Shown: positions 39,068 through 49,549, numbered from the stretch's first letter. The stretch is DNA of 64,000 nt from Corynebacterium vitaeruminis (GCF_001054325.1 NZ_JVVM01000009.1:33884-97883); one strand, 5' to 3'. Made by a program: numbers and translations. Notes: a model not told the origin generated them from the letters alone.

Positions 39068-40978
39068 GTGAACGCGCACGAGCAGCACACCCCATCGCCC
39101 GCCCAATTCGCGGCTAAGGCGCGTACCAGCGCCCCCGAGCGAATTTCTGGTGCACAGGCCATTGTCCGATCCCTTGAAGAGCTTGGTGTTGAGGTAGCCT
39201 TCGGTATCCCCGGTGGTGCAGTGCTTCCGCTCTACGATCCGATTTATGACTCGGAAAAACTCCGCCACGTTCTGGTGCGCCACGAGCAGGGTGCCGGCCA
39301 CGCTGCCACTGGTTACGCGCAGGTTTCCGGCAAGGTTGGCGTCTGCATCGCTACCTCTGGCCCGGGTGCTACCAACCTGGTTACTCCTCTCGCGGATGCT
39401 CAGATGGACTCCGTTCCAGTTGTTGCCATCACCGGTCAGGTCGGTCGCCCGCTGCTGGGTACCGATGCTTTCCAGGAGGCTGACATCCGCGGTGTGACCA
39501 TGCCGATTACTAAGCACAACTTCATGGTTACCGAAGCTGAGGATATTCCGCGCGCGCTCGCTGAGGCATTCCATCTGGCTTCTTCTGGTCGTCCCGGCCC
39601 GGTTCTGGTGGACGTCCCGAAGGACCTCCAGAACACGATGATTGACTTCACCTGGCCGCCGGAGATTGACCTGCCGGGCTACCGTCCGGTGACGACTCCG
39701 CACCAGCGTCAGATTGATGAAGCCGCTGAGATGATAGCTGCTGCAAAGCGTCCAGTGCTTTACATCGGTGGTGGCGTCATCAAGGCCGATGCGTCGAAGG
39801 AGCTGATTGAGCTCGCTGAGAAGACTGGAGTTCCGGTTGTAACCACGTTGATGGCTCGTGGTGCATTCCCGGACTCGCATCCACTGCACATGGGTATGCC
39901 GGGTATGCACGGCAAGGTCTCCGCCGTCGCCGCTCTGCAGAAGTCGGACCTGCTCATCACTATCGGCGCGCGTTTCGACGACCGCGTCACCGGTGACCTG
40001 AACTCCTTCGCTCCGAACGCGAAGGTCATCCACGCTGACATTGATCCTGCCGAGATTGGTAAGCTCCGCGAAGTTGACGTTCCCATTGTCGGCGACGCCC
40101 GCGAGGTTCTTGCCGCGCTCAGTGAGTCCTACACCAAGCTCGGTCTTGACCGCCCGCAGATCGCCGATTGGCTGAAGCTTCTCGACGGTCTCCGCGACGA
40201 GTTCCCGCTCGGATGGGAAGAGCCCACTGATGGTGCAATTGCTCCGCAGTTCGTAATTCAGACTCTGTCCGACATTGTCGGCCCGGAGGCTATTTACGCC
40301 GCTGGCGTCGGCCAGCACCAGATGTGGGCAGCACAGTTCGTCCAGTACGAGAACCCGCGCACCTGGCTCAACTCCGGTGGCGCCGGCACCATGGGCTACT
40401 CCATTCCAGCTGCGATGGGCGCCAAAGCAGCCGCTCCGGACAAGGAGGTCTGGGCCATTGATGGTGACGGCTGCTTCCAGATGACCAATCAGGAGCTGAC
40501 CACCTGCGCGATGGAGGGTTTCCCCATCAAGGTCGCTCTGATTAATAACGGCAATCTGGGCATGGTTCGTCAGTGGCAGACGCTGTTCTACGATCAGCGT
40601 TACTCCAACACCAAGCTGCGCCCGGAGGACAACTCCTACCTGCCGGACTTTGTTCAGCTCTCCGAAGGACTCGGCTGTGTGGCTATCCGCGTGACCAAGA
40701 AAGAAGATGTCGCGGCCGCCATTAAGAAGGCGCGCGAAATCAATGACCGTCCGGTGGTTATTGACTTCATTGTCGGTGAGGATGCTCAGGTGTGGCCGAT
40801 GGTTGCAGCTGGAAAGTCCAATGATGAAGTTGAATACGCCCGTGGTCTGCGCCCGCTGTTCAACGACGAGAACTCGGCAGCCGAGACCCCGGCTGACATC
40901 CACGGCACTGTTGTGGACAATGCCGAGGATGCCGCCAAGCAGCGCGACGCCAACCACCCGACCATGAAGACCCGCTAA
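39068..40978 (+). CDS. ilvB: acetolactate synthase large subunit
   Basis: 636 residues. ThDP enzyme for the first common step of valine, leucine and isoleucine synthesis. The catalytic Glu lies in [20 protein letters not shown]; the FAD/substrate region has [10 protein letters not shown] and [15 protein letters not shown]; the ThDP motif is [14 protein letters not shown] followed by [11 protein letters not shown]. The GTG start at 39068 has AGGAG 8 nt upstream. The C-terminal 40 residues after [16 protein letters not shown] are an extension seen in corynebacteria. ilvN follows after 35 bp. Confidence 0.96.
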   Translation: MNAHEQHTPSPAQFAAKARTSAPERISGAQAIVRSLEELGVEVAFGIPGGAVLPLYDPIYDSEKLRHVLVRHEQGAGHAATGYAQVSGKVGVCIATSGPGATNLVTPLADAQMDSVPVVAITGQVGRPLLGTDAFQEADIRGVTMPITKHNFMVTEAEDIPRALAEAFHLASSGRPGPVLVDVPKDLQNTMIDFTWPPEIDLPGYRPVTTPHQRQIDEAAEMIAAAKRPVLYIGGGVIKADASKELIELAEKTGVPVVTTLMARGAFPDSHPLHMGMPGMHGKVSAVAALQKSDLLITIGARFDDRVTGDLNSFAPNAKVIHADIDPAEIGKLREVDVPIVGDAREVLAALSESYTKLGLDRPQIADWLKLLDGLRDEFPLGWEEPTDGAIAPQFVIQTLSDIVGPEAIYAAGVGQHQMWAAQFVQYENPRTWLNSGGAGTMGYSIPAAMGAKAAAPDKEVWAIDGDGCFQMTNQELTTCAMEGFPIKVALINNGNLGMVRQWQTLFYDQRYSNTKLRPEDNSYLPDFVQLSEGLGCVAIRVTKKEDVAAAIKKAREINDRPVVIDFIVGEDAQVWPMVAAGKSNDEVEYARGLRPLFNDENSAAETPADIHGTVVDNAEDAAKQRDANHPTMKTR

Positions 40979-41013
40979 TCGGGATCCGAAGCAACAGGAA
41001 GTGAGTCCCAAAA

Positions 41014-41517
41014 ATGGCTGAACTGCACACTCTATCCGTGTTGACCCTCGATGAGCCGGGTATTCTGGTCCGCATTGCGGGCATGTTCACCCGTCGAGGC
41101 TTCAGCATCCAGTCGATTACCTCGGGTGAAACTGAGACCGAGGGAGTCAACCGCATCACCGTTGTGGTTGAGACGGAAACGCTGCCGATCGAACAGATCA
41201 CTAAGCAGCTCAACAAGTTGGTGCCCGTGCTGAAGGTGGTCCGCCAGCCCCCAGAGACCATGGTGTCGCGCGGACTGCTGATGGTGAAGGTTTCCTGCGA
41301 CAACACCAATCGTCCGCAGGTCGTCGATGCCGCTAATCTCTTCCGTGCCCGCGTGGTGGACGTCTCCCAGGACTCTGTCATCATTGAGGCAACGGGTGAG
41401 CGCTCGAAGCTTGTAGCGCTGCTGGAGGTCCTCGAGCCGTTTGGTATCCGCGAACTCATTCAGTCCGGTACCGTCGCAATGGCACGCGGACCGAAGCCGA
41501 TGCTCCAGACCCGCTAA
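41014..41517 (+). CDS. ilvN: acetolactate synthase small (regulatory) subunit
   Basis: 167 residues. N-terminal ACT domain TLSVLTLDEPGILVRIAGMFTRRGFSIQSI binds the feedback inhibitor valine; the C-terminal domain starts near LLMVKVSCDNTNRP. It activates IlvB and confers feedback inhibition. It sits between ilvB (35-bp gap) and ilvC (53-bp gap); CAGGAAG precedes ATG 41014. The operon order ilvB-ilvN-ilvC is that of C. glutamicum. Confidence 0.96.
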   Translation: MAELHTLSVLTLDEPGILVRIAGMFTRRGFSIQSITSGETETEGVNRITVVVETETLPIEQITKQLNKLVPVLKVVRQPPETMVSRGLLMVKVSCDNTNRPQVVDAANLFRARVVDVSQDSVIIEATGERSKLVALLEVLEPFGIRELIQSGTVAMARGPKPMLQTR

Positions 41518-41540
41518 CAACTAAACGCTAAGATTTCTAA

Positions 41541-42587
<1,047 letters not shown>

Positions 42588-42626
42588 GCTTGCCGCTTAA
42601 GCGAATACCTCGCTTGTTCGCGAAGT

Positions 42627-42671
42627 AGGGCTTCATCACTGAGCTTCACCGCCGTGATGAGGCCCTTTTTT
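42627..42671 (+). terminator. rho-independent terminator of ilvBNC
   Basis: AGGGCTTCATCAC (42627-42639) pairs with GTGATGAGGCCCT (42654-42666) with one G-U, followed by a T-run to 42671. Confidence 0.92.
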
Positions 42672-42822
42672 CGTACCTCTTTTATTAGTTTTTCTTTCGC
42701 TGAGAATGTCCGAGATAAAAGGAAGACGGTAAAAACGGGTGTAGCTCTAGCCACATACGGGGTTCTAATCTGGGTTTAAAGGTCTCCCTCAACAAAAACG
42801 TTCGATAGTCTAATCGTTGCAA

Positions 42823-42835
42823 TGAAATCATTTCA
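42823..42835. promoter_or_regulatory. perfect palindrome before the lipoprotein start
   Basis: TGAAATCATTTCA is a perfect 13-bp palindrome lying between a -10-like TAGTCT (about 42806) and the GGAGG of the following gene. It could be an operator or a small RNA hairpin masking the ribosome binding site. Confidence 0.35.
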
Positions 42836-42846
42836 CGGAGGTAAAT

Positions 42847-44571
42847 GTGCGAGTATCCGCAATGACGCGGCGTGTGACGGCAACCGTTGCCCTGACGGTC
42901 AGCCTGGCGCTGGGATCGAGTGCCCTGGTCGCGTGTGGTAATTCCGACAACACTGTTTCTGCGAAGAAGGTGGACGGTGAGTCGACGGTGCTTAGCGACG
43001 ACATCGCAGCGTCGGAAAGCCTGATCGACAGTTCGGAAGCAGTTGTCGTTTCCTCGGCTGGCGCTGCTGAGCAGCGTCGGGCGGCAGGCATCGCGGTTGC
43101 TGCTGGGCTGCCGATGCTGGTGGCTGGTTCTGCCGAAGACGCAGAAGATGACAGCACTGCCAAGAGCCCGAAGAAGGACGCTCGTGGCCACGATACTGGC
43201 GCCGATATCGCCGATGTGGAAAAAGAGATTGACCGTCTGGGCGCAAAGACAGTCCTTACCGTGGGCGCTGTGGACCTGACTGGGGGAGAGGACCGTCAGG
43301 TTATTGCAGATCCAGGTACGACCGATGGCCTCAAGGAGCTCGTCGGTACTGAATTCAAGGTTCTCAAGGAGACGGAGTCGAAGCCGACTCGTGCTGTCGT
43401 TGAGATGGATCCCGAGAAGCCAACTCTCGTCGAAGGCAAGGTCGCGAAGGGTGGGGAGACCAACCAAGAGGCTCAGGATCGCGCCAGCGATGGGCAGGAT
43501 GACAAGGGCCAAGAGAGCGTCACCCTACCGAAGGGATCTCCGAAGGAGGTTAAGGACAAGTTGGCACTGGCTGCACCGGGTACCGGTCTGGCCTCCATTG
43601 CTACTGCCCGAGCAGCTGGCCTGAAGGTCAGCTGGCTGCCAGTGGGCGATGCACGTGCTACCTCTGAGTCGATTTCCGCCGCTCGTGACGGGGAGTCCCT
43701 GATTGCTCTGGGCAAGGTCTTCGGCGATAAGGGCAAGTTCGATCAGTCCATCGAGCTGGCCAAGGATGACAAGGTCAAGGAATTGCCGGGTGGCGGTACG
43801 TTGCTGTTCCCCGGTCGTCATTTGGTTGCCACGTACGGTCACCCCGGTGTCGCTCCTTTGGGAGTGATGGGCGAGGATGATCCGGAGGATGCTGTCGCCC
43901 GTGCGAAGGACTACGTCAAGCAGTACGAGAAGTTTGCTGATGACCCGGTACTGCCGGCCTTCGAGATTATTGCCTCGGTCGCACAGGCTGACCCGGGTCC
44001 GCGCGGTGACTACTCCGAGCCGGCTCCGGTTGAGACGCTGAAGCCGTACGTCGAGGCCATGACCAAGGCCGGTGGCTACGTCATCATCGACCTGCAGCCG
44101 GGTAGCGCAGATTTCTTGGATCAGGCCAAGTTCTACGAAGAACTGCTGAAGATGCCTAACGTCGGTCTGGCGCTGGACCCGGAGTGGAAGATGGAGCCGG
44201 GGCAGGTTCCGGCGACCCAGGTTGGTCACGTTAAGGCTGAAGAGGTCAACCGCGTTGCTGATTGGCTTGCTGAGTTGACCCGTAAGAACAACCTGCCGCA
44301 GAAGATGCTGATGCTGCACCAGTTCCAGCTACAGATGATTCGCGACCGCGAGACGCTGGATCTGTCGCACCCGGAGCTCGCATTCGTGTTGCATGCCGAC
44401 GGCCATGGCACCCGGCAGGAGAAGTTCGAGACCTGGAACGTCATGCTGCAGGATTTGCAGCCGGAGATTTTCGAGGCGTGGAAGAACTTCATCGACGAGG
44501 ACCAGCCGATGTTCACTCCGGAGGAGACCATGAACATCGAACCGCGTCCGTGGTTGGTTACGTACCAGTAG
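42847..44571 (+). CDS. large surface lipoprotein of unknown function
   Basis: 574 residues. Signal peptide ending SSALVAC; Cys30 is the lipid anchor. Residues about 55-130 (SEAVVVSSAGAAEQRRAAGIAVAAG, PMLVAG, then IDRLGAKTVLTVGAVDL) resemble the cell-wall-binding repeat 2 pattern, and a charged insert follows. The C-terminal 240 residues (from PAFEIIASVAQADPGPRGDY, with GGYVIIDLQPGSADF, VGLALDPEW and MLMLHQFQL) look like a TIM-barrel-type domain conserved in actinobacterial surface proteins; I do not know its activity. The GTG start at 42847 has GGAGG 7 nt upstream. It lies between ilvC and serA, each with its own terminator. Confidence 0.72.
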   Translation: MRVSAMTRRVTATVALTVSLALGSSALVACGNSDNTVSAKKVDGESTVLSDDIAASESLIDSSEAVVVSSAGAAEQRRAAGIAVAAGLPMLVAGSAEDAEDDSTAKSPKKDARGHDTGADIADVEKEIDRLGAKTVLTVGAVDLTGGEDRQVIADPGTTDGLKELVGTEFKVLKETESKPTRAVVEMDPEKPTLVEGKVAKGGETNQEAQDRASDGQDDKGQESVTLPKGSPKEVKDKLALAAPGTGLASIATARAAGLKVSWLPVGDARATSESISAARDGESLIALGKVFGDKGKFDQSIELAKDDKVKELPGGGTLLFPGRHLVATYGHPGVAPLGVMGEDDPEDAVARAKDYVKQYEKFADDPVLPAFEIIASVAQADPGPRGDYSEPAPVETLKPYVEAMTKAGGYVIIDLQPGSADFLDQAKFYEELLKMPNVGLALDPEWKMEPGQVPATQVGHVKAEEVNRVADWLAELTRKNNLPQKMLMLHQFQLQMIRDRETLDLSHPELAFVLHADGHGTRQEKFETWNVMLQDLQPEIFEAWKNFIDEDQPMFTPEETMNIEPRPWLVTYQ

Positions 44572-44633
44572 GTTACATACCAGCAAAAATGAAGTTATAA
44601 CGCGAAGCATTTGCCGACTTGACTGTCGGGGGC

Positions 44634-44683
44634 AACGGCGCTTACTCCCTAAACAAAAGGTAGTAAGCGCCGTTTTGTTTAGG
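44634..44683 (+). terminator. terminator with a second, mutually exclusive hairpin
   Basis: Stem 1: AACGGCGCTTACT (44634-44646) with AGTAAGCGCCGTT (44662-44674), perfect 13 bp, followed by TTGTTT. Stem 2: CCTAAACAAAA (44648-44658) with TTTTGTTTAGG (44673-44683), perfect 11 bp. The stems are interlocked and share 44673-44674. As a simple terminator, stem 1 ends the lipoprotein transcript. Confidence 0.8.
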
Positions 44684-44809
44684 TAAGTCCCCCCGTGGCT
44701 CACCCCCAGAGTTTATGATGAGACGTAATGCGCGTGCACGCTTTAGTAGTTTTCTTAAGTGACACCGCAAATACTGCATAAATTTTTCGAGACAAACCAG
44801 GAGATGCTT

Positions 44810-46405
44810 GTGAGCCAGAACGCTCGCCCCGTTGTCCTCATCGCCGACAAGCTGGCACAGTCCACTGTGGACGCATTGGGGGATTCCGTTGAGGTCCGTT
44901 GGGTAGATGGCCCGAACCGCGCTGAGCTCCTGGCTGCGGTCGGTGACGCTGACGCATTGCTCGTCCGCTCCGCTACCACCGTGGACCAGGAAGTCCTCGA
45001 GGCTGCTCCGAATCTGAAGATCGTCGGCCGCGCCGGCGTTGGCCTGGATAACGTCGACATTGACACCGCTACCAAGCGCGGCGTCATGGTTGTCAACGCT
45101 CCGACCTCCAACATTCACTCTGCATGTGAGCACGCAATCGCACTGCTGCTGGCTACCGCCCGTCAGCTGCCGGCCGCGGACGCTTCGCTGCGCGAGGGGG
45201 AGTGGAAGCGCTCTTCCTTCAAGGGCGTGGAAATCTTCGGCAAGACCGTCGGTATCGTCGGTTTCGGCCACATCGGCCAGCTGTTTGCGCAGCGTCTTGC
45301 TGCTTTCGAGACGAACATCATTGCTTACGATCCGTACGCTAACCCGGCTCGTGCCGCTCAGCTCGGCGTCGAACTGGTCGAGCTGGAAGACCTGATGGCT
45401 CGCGCTGATTTCGTGACCATCCACCTGCCAAAGACCAAGGAAACCGCCGGCATGTTCGACGCGGAGCTTCTGGGCAAGGCTAAGAAGGGCCAGATCATCA
45501 TCAACGCCGCCCGCGGCGGTCTCGTCGACGAGCAGGCGCTTGCCGACGCAATCAAGGCTGGCAACATCCGCGGTGCTGGCTTCGACGTGTACGCGACCGA
45601 GCCGTGCACGGATTCCCCACTGTTTGGCCTGCCGGAGACTGTTTGCGCTCCTCACCTGGGCGCCTCCACCGTTGAGGCTCAGGACCGAGCTGGTACCGAC
45701 GTCGCTAAGTCGGTGCTGCTGGCTCTGGCTGGCGAGTTCGTCCCGGATGCCGTCAACGTTTCCGGTGGCGCTGTCGGTGAAGAGGTTGCCCTGTGGCTCG
45801 AGCTGGCTCGTGAGCTGGGTCTGGTTGCTGGTGGTCTGCTGGAGGGCGCTCCGGCTGCTGTTGAGGTCACTGCTCGCGGTGAGTTGCACACTGAGGACGT
45901 CAACGTTCTGGGCATGGCCGCAATCCGCGGTCTGTTCTCCCTCATGGTGGAAGAGCCGGTCACCTTCGTTAACGCTCCGCGAATCGCTGAAGAGCGCGGC
46001 GTGACCTTCACTGTCGAGACCGAGCCGGAGTCTGTCTCCCACCGCTCCGTCCTCGAGGTCAAGGTCATCGGTGCTGATGGCTCCACTGCCACTGTTGTTG
46101 GTGCCCTCACCGGCCTGAACCGCGTTGAGAAGATTGTCCGCATTAATGGCCGCGGTATCGACATGCGTGCTCAGGGTCGTAACCTGTTCCTGCTGTACAA
46201 GGACGTTCCGGGTGCTCTCGGCCGCGTGGCTACCACCCTGGGTGAGTCCGGCATCAACATCGAGGCGGCTGCGCTGTCTCCGCAGGAAGCAGATCAGACT
46301 GCCATCCTGGTGCTGCGTGTTTCCAAGGAGGTTCCGGAGGAGCTGGTTGAGAAGATTGCCGAGGAAATCTCCGCTACCCATGCTCTGCAGCTTGAGCTGG
46401 ACTAG
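44810..46405 (+). CDS. serA: D-3-phosphoglycerate dehydrogenase
   Basis: 531 residues, the long actinobacterial form. First enzyme of serine synthesis. The NAD-binding region has [17 protein letters not shown]; the catalytic residues lie in [10 protein letters not shown] (Arg), [19 protein letters not shown] (Glu) and [12 protein letters not shown] (His). The intervening ASB domain (about 315-450) and C-terminal ACT domain ([32 protein letters not shown]) allow serine inhibition. The start is the GTG at 44810 with AGGAG 6 nt upstream, giving [20 protein letters not shown], which matches the C. glutamicum protein as I remember it; an ATG is two codons earlier. A TAAATT (about 44779) is the likely -10. 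Confidence 0.95.
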   Translation: MSQNARPVVLIADKLAQSTVDALGDSVEVRWVDGPNRAELLAAVGDADALLVRSATTVDQEVLEAAPNLKIVGRAGVGLDNVDIDTATKRGVMVVNAPTSNIHSACEHAIALLLATARQLPAADASLREGEWKRSSFKGVEIFGKTVGIVGFGHIGQLFAQRLAAFETNIIAYDPYANPARAAQLGVELVELEDLMARADFVTIHLPKTKETAGMFDAELLGKAKKGQIIINAARGGLVDEQALADAIKAGNIRGAGFDVYATEPCTDSPLFGLPETVCAPHLGASTVEAQDRAGTDVAKSVLLALAGEFVPDAVNVSGGAVGEEVALWLELARELGLVAGGLLEGAPAAVEVTARGELHTEDVNVLGMAAIRGLFSLMVEEPVTFVNAPRIAEERGVTFTVETEPESVSHRSVLEVKVIGADGSTATVVGALTGLNRVEKIVRINGRGIDMRAQGRNLFLLYKDVPGALGRVATTLGESGINIEAAALSPQEADQTAILVLRVSKEVPEELVEKIAEEISATHALQLELD

Positions 46406-46421
46406 TTCTGAACGACTAGGC

Positions 46422-46443
46422 GTTTTAGAGCTGTTTTAGAGCT
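46422..46443 (+). repeat. tandem duplication, 11-bp unit, after serA
   Basis: GTTTTAGAGCT occurs twice without a gap (46422-46432, 46433-46443), 17 bp after the serA stop codon and before its terminator. Confidence 0.75.
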
Positions 46444-46460
46444 AGTTTCTAGCCCATGAG

Positions 46461-46490
46461 AAAATCCCCTCCGCATGGAGGGGATTTTTT
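46461..46490 (+). terminator. rho-independent terminator of serA
   Basis: AAAATCCCCTCC (46461-46472), loop GCAT, GGAGGGGATTTT (46477-46488), then TT. The hairpin has A and T runs on both sides and can work for the convergent CoA-transferase gene too. Confidence 0.93.
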
Positions 46491-46528
46491 GCTACCTAAG
46501 CTGCTTCTAATAGCTGTTTTACGCAGCC

Positions 46529-48031
46529 TTAGCCCTTCATCGAGCCCTTCTCAATCATGTTGATGTGGAAGTCGAAGGCAGTGCGCAGATCATGCGGGGT
46601 CGACATCCCCGGTGCGGTCTTCAGCGCGCGCTCGTAGTATTCCTCCAGCAGTGGCTGGTACTCCGGGTGCGCAACGGAGATCATCTTGGCCACGCGGTCA
46701 CGGGGTGCCAGGCCACGTAGGTCAGCGAAACCACGCTCGGTGATGATGACCATGGCGTCGTGCTCAGTGTGGTCAATGTGCGAAGCGAACGGAACGATAG
46801 TCGAGATTGCGCCGTCCTTCGCCAGCGACGGCGAGATGAACGAGGAAACGAAGGCGTTACGGGTGAAGTCACCGGAACCACCAATGCCGTTCATCATGCG
46901 GGAGCCGTTGATGTGGGTGGAGTTGACGTTGCCGTAGATGTCGGCCTCAATCATGCCGTTGGTGGCAATCAGTCCAACACGGCGGACAACCTCCGGGTGG
47001 TTGGAGATCTGCTGCGGGCGCAGGATGATGTTCTTGCGGTAGCGAGCAGCCTCGTTGTTCATGCGCTCGGCTGCTTCCGGAGACAGGGAGAAGGAGGTGG
47101 CCGAAGCGACGGTCATCTTGCCTGCGTCAATCAGGTCAATCATGCCGTCCTGAATAACCTCGGTGTAGGCCTTGATGTTCTCAAACTTGGAGTCCAGCAG
47201 GCCAGCCATCACAGCGTTCGGCACGTTACCGACACCCGACTGCATGATGTACTGGTCGTAGGCCAGACGACCGGCGCGAACTTCACCCTCGAGGAAGTCC
47301 AGGAAATGACCGGCAATAGCCTTCGAGGTCTCATCCAACGGCTTAAACGGGGAGTTGCGGTCCGGCGCGTTGGTCTCGACAACTGCGACAACCTTGTCCA
47401 GGTTGATGTCGATGTATGGGGTACCAATGCGGTCGCCCGGGGCGTTAATCGGCACCGGCGTGCGGTTAGGCAGGTGCTGAATGCGGTAGATGTCGTGCAT
47501 GCCCTCGAGTTCCTCAGACTGCCACGAGTTGACCTCAAGGATGATCTTGTCAGCGTTGTCCATCCACTCGACGTTGTTGCCAACGCTTGACGACGGAACG
47601 AGGTGTCCCTCTTCGGTAATACGAGTGACCTCCACAATTGCGGCGTCAATCGGCAGGAAGCCCTGCTCGATGTAAAGCGCAGAGTGGGAAAGGTGGATGT
47701 CCTGGTACTTTGCCTTGCCGGAGTTGATGGACTTACGCAGTGCCGGATCGCCCTGGTACGGCATGCGGTAGCGGATGATGTCAGCTTCTGCCATCACGCC
47801 GTCACAGTCCGGGGCAGTGGAAGCGCCGGTGTAGATGTCGACAGCGAATTCTTCACCCTTGGCGTGGAGTTCCTTGCCGCGGTTTGCCAGCGCAGTCGGC
47901 AGAGCCTTTGGGTAGCCAGCGCCAGTGAAGCCAGAGATGCCAAGGGCATCACCATGATTGATAAACTGTGCCGCCTCGTCGGCGGTCATTACCTTGTCGC
48001 GCAAACCGGCATGTGCGATGCGATCAGACAT
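46529..48031 (-). CDS. acetyl-CoA hydrolase/transferase family protein, ActA-like (copy 1)
   Basis: 500 residues. Family I CoA-transferase related to corynebacterial ActA and succinyl-CoA:acetate CoA-transferase. The likely catalytic glutamate is in VVAVVETNAPDRN near residue 240; the CoA-binding glycine-rich region is NSTHINGSRMMNGIGGSGDFTRNA. It exchanges CoA among acetate, propionate or succinate; which acids cannot be told. Its N-terminus MSDRIAHAGL is identical to that of the copy at 49562, on the other strand. ATG 48031 has AGGAG 6 nt upstream. It is convergent with serA. Confidence 0.9.
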   Translation of the reverse strand: MSDRIAHAGLRDKVMTADEAAQFINHGDALGISGFTGAGYPKALPTALANRGKELHAKGEEFAVDIYTGASTAPDCDGVMAEADIIRYRMPYQGDPALRKSINSGKAKYQDIHLSHSALYIEQGFLPIDAAIVEVTRITEEGHLVPSSSVGNNVEWMDNADKIILEVNSWQSEELEGMHDIYRIQHLPNRTPVPINAPGDRIGTPYIDINLDKVVAVVETNAPDRNSPFKPLDETSKAIAGHFLDFLEGEVRAGRLAYDQYIMQSGVGNVPNAVMAGLLDSKFENIKAYTEVIQDGMIDLIDAGKMTVASATSFSLSPEAAERMNNEAARYRKNIILRPQQISNHPEVVRRVGLIATNGMIEADIYGNVNSTHINGSRMMNGIGGSGDFTRNAFVSSFISPSLAKDGAISTIVPFASHIDHTEHDAMVIITERGFADLRGLAPRDRVAKMISVAHPEYQPLLEEYYERALKTAPGMSTPHDLRTAFDFHINMIEKGSMKG

Positions 48032-48182
48032 GTCATCTCCTAGATTGACTGTTCGACGTTAGTTTTGTCGCCTAACCTAGCATGCGCTAACAGTGTGTTG
48101 CCACACCTGCAGGTTGAGAAGTGATTGATGACACTGTGATTGCTTCAGCTGGTCGTTTATCGGCCCTCTTCCAGGGGCTTTG

Positions 48183-49274
48183 TTACAGCAACTCCCGCAC
48201 TTCTGCATCGGTGAGCATGGCATCCTTGAATGCTTGCAATGTGGCCTCTGGGTCAAATTTCACACCGATGAGTACCACCTCGTTGGATGGCGGGACATCT
48301 GTCTGTGCCCACATGACAGCAGGAGTAATTTTCAGATTTGGCCCTGCCTGGCTCCATACGTGGGCGACCTCGAGGCGGTCAGAAATCCAGCAGTGTCCCT
48401 TGGATCGGACAAGTCCTTTTGTGCCGCGCAACGCCTTAATTAGTCGTTCGCGGTCGAAGGGGCGGTTACCTCGGAAGACAACAGAAGAAATGCCGTATTC
48501 TTCCGTCTCCGGCGTGTGCGGATTCGCAAGTTCTTCTGCATATCCGTGGAAAGTGGCCGCAGTGCCTTCGTCGTAAAGCGATGCGTCAAGGATGGCGGAA
48601 GTGGCGATCTCGCCGTTGGTAACTCGAACGATGCGTGCGCGGGGATTCATCGCACGGATGGTCTCCTCGGTACCGCCGGTGAGCTTTTCACCTGCGAGGT
48701 CGGATTTGGTGATGAGGATGAGATCGGCGAATTCCACCTGATCGACAAGGAGGTCAGCAACCGTGCGTTCGTCGTCAGGCAGCGCGCGCCCCTGGCGGAG
48801 GTTGTCGAGGAATGTGGAGGCGTCGACGAGCGTGACCATCGTGTCGATGGGGGCGATGTCAGCGAGGTGGCGGCCGTCATCGAATTCCCACTCGAAGGTG
48901 GCGGCCACGGGCATGGGCTCGGAGATACCCGTGGATTCGATGACGATGTGCTCGAACTTTCCGCTGCGCGCCAGCTTGCCGACGTTTTCAACGAGGTCAT
49001 CTCGAAGTGTGCAGCAGATGCAGCCGTTGGACATTTCGATGAAACGGTCTTCGCCTCGCTCGAGATAGGTGCCCTGCTCGATGAGGGCAGCATCCACATT
49101 GACTTCTGAGAAGTCGTTGACGATAACCGCGATTTTGCGCCCCTGCGAGTTTGCCAGGAGGTTATTCAGGAGCGTGGTCTTACCGGCGCCCAAAAATCCG
49201 GACAGGACGGTTACAGGAGTGGTCTGGTCGGGAGTGGTTTCGTCGGGGGTATCAAAAGATTCGGTAGAAGTCAC
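48183..49274 (-). CDS. G3E-family (COG0523) GTPase, probable zinc metallochaperone
   Basis: 363 residues. P-loop GFLGAGKTTLLNNLL (residues 26-40), the metal-binding CxCC motif in SNGCICCTLRDD (about 83-94), switch ESTGISEPMP, and TKSDLA in the NKxD position. The C-terminal CobW_C domain has SVVFRGNRPFDRERL. Proteins of this family deliver zinc or other metals to client enzymes using GTP. A Zur-type box overlaps its promoter, so the zinc-starvation subtype is the best assignment. The GTG start at 49274 has TAGTCT (49281-49286) ending 6 nt upstream and no ribosome binding site, so the mRNA is probably leaderless. It sits between two CoA-transferase paralogues. Confidence 0.88.
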   Translation of the reverse strand: MTSTESFDTPDETTPDQTTPVTVLSGFLGAGKTTLLNNLLANSQGRKIAVIVNDFSEVNVDAALIEQGTYLERGEDRFIEMSNGCICCTLRDDLVENVGKLARSGKFEHIVIESTGISEPMPVAATFEWEFDDGRHLADIAPIDTMVTLVDASTFLDNLRQGRALPDDERTVADLLVDQVEFADLILITKSDLAGEKLTGGTEETIRAMNPRARIVRVTNGEIATSAILDASLYDEGTAATFHGYAEELANPHTPETEEYGISSVVFRGNRPFDRERLIKALRGTKGLVRSKGHCWISDRLEVAHVWSQAGPNLKITPAVMWAQTDVPPSNEVVLIGVKFDPEATLQAFKDAMLTDAEVRELL

Positions 49275-49292
49275 TCGACAAGACTACCGTAC

Positions 49293-49307
49293 TGAAAACG
49301 ATTATCA
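49293..49307. promoter_or_regulatory. Zur-type operator
   Basis: TGAAAACGATTATCA agrees at 13 of 15 positions with the actinobacterial Zur consensus TGAAAATGATTTTCA as I know it, and has dyad arms TGAnAA/TTnTCA. It lies just upstream of the -10 element (49281-49286) of the G3E GTPase gene, so binding would block the promoter when zinc is plentiful. Confidence 0.72.
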
Positions 49308-49431
49308 ATAAAGCGTTGGTGGCTGGGGTGCGAGAGGGTCTGGGGATGTGTCGTGCGACTAGTGGTCGACCGGTGTGACGTAGGGCATAAAACGGTGTTG
49401 TGGTCGGCTTTAGTGGCGTGTGTAGTGTGCC

Positions 49432-49549
49432 TAAAATGGGGGCGCTTTCGGGCTTCTGAATGAAAGGCGCTAACCGCTTCGTTGATAGGGTTGGGGGTGT
49501 GCTTCGGTGTTTGAAGCGCTACCCCCGATAGTCGCGTTGGGGGATGTAG
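49432..49549 (+). promoter_or_regulatory. structured 5' leader of the second CoA-transferase gene
   Basis: TAAAAT (49432-49437) is a likely -10. Behind it lie hairpin A (GCGCTTTC 49442-49449 with GAAAGGCGC 49462-49470, one bulge), hairpin B (GGGGGT 49493-49498 with ACCCCC 49521-49526, inner GCTTC/GAAGC), and a competing stem C (CTACCCC 49519-49525 with GGGG...GTAG 49540-49549) that reaches the ribosome binding site region. Confidence 0.4.

Noticed and set aside
38732..41011. Open frame of 759 codons on the minus strand opposite ilvB
   Set aside because: It is the antisense of a certain gene with strong codon bias, has no recognisable domain, and has the odd composition of reverse-frame translations.
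44634..44683. H-type pseudoknot formed by the two interlocked stems
   Set aside because: With no bases left to cross the 13-bp stem, both cannot form together; they are alternatives, not a pseudoknot.
44642..46381. Open frame of 579 codons opposite serA
   Set aside because: Antisense shadow; it begins within serA and runs through its terminator.
46422..46445. GTTTTAGAGCT repeated twice and followed by AG, resembling the start of the type II-A CRISPR repeat/Cas9 guide scaffold
   Set aside because: The copies are adjacent with no spacer, there is no third copy, and no cas gene is in the window. It is a chance match in a tandem duplication.
48070..48080. GCCTAACCTAG, half of a DtxR iron box, upstream of CoA-transferase copy 1
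   Set aside because: The other half is absent (about 12 of 19 positions in total), below what I would accept for a DtxR site.
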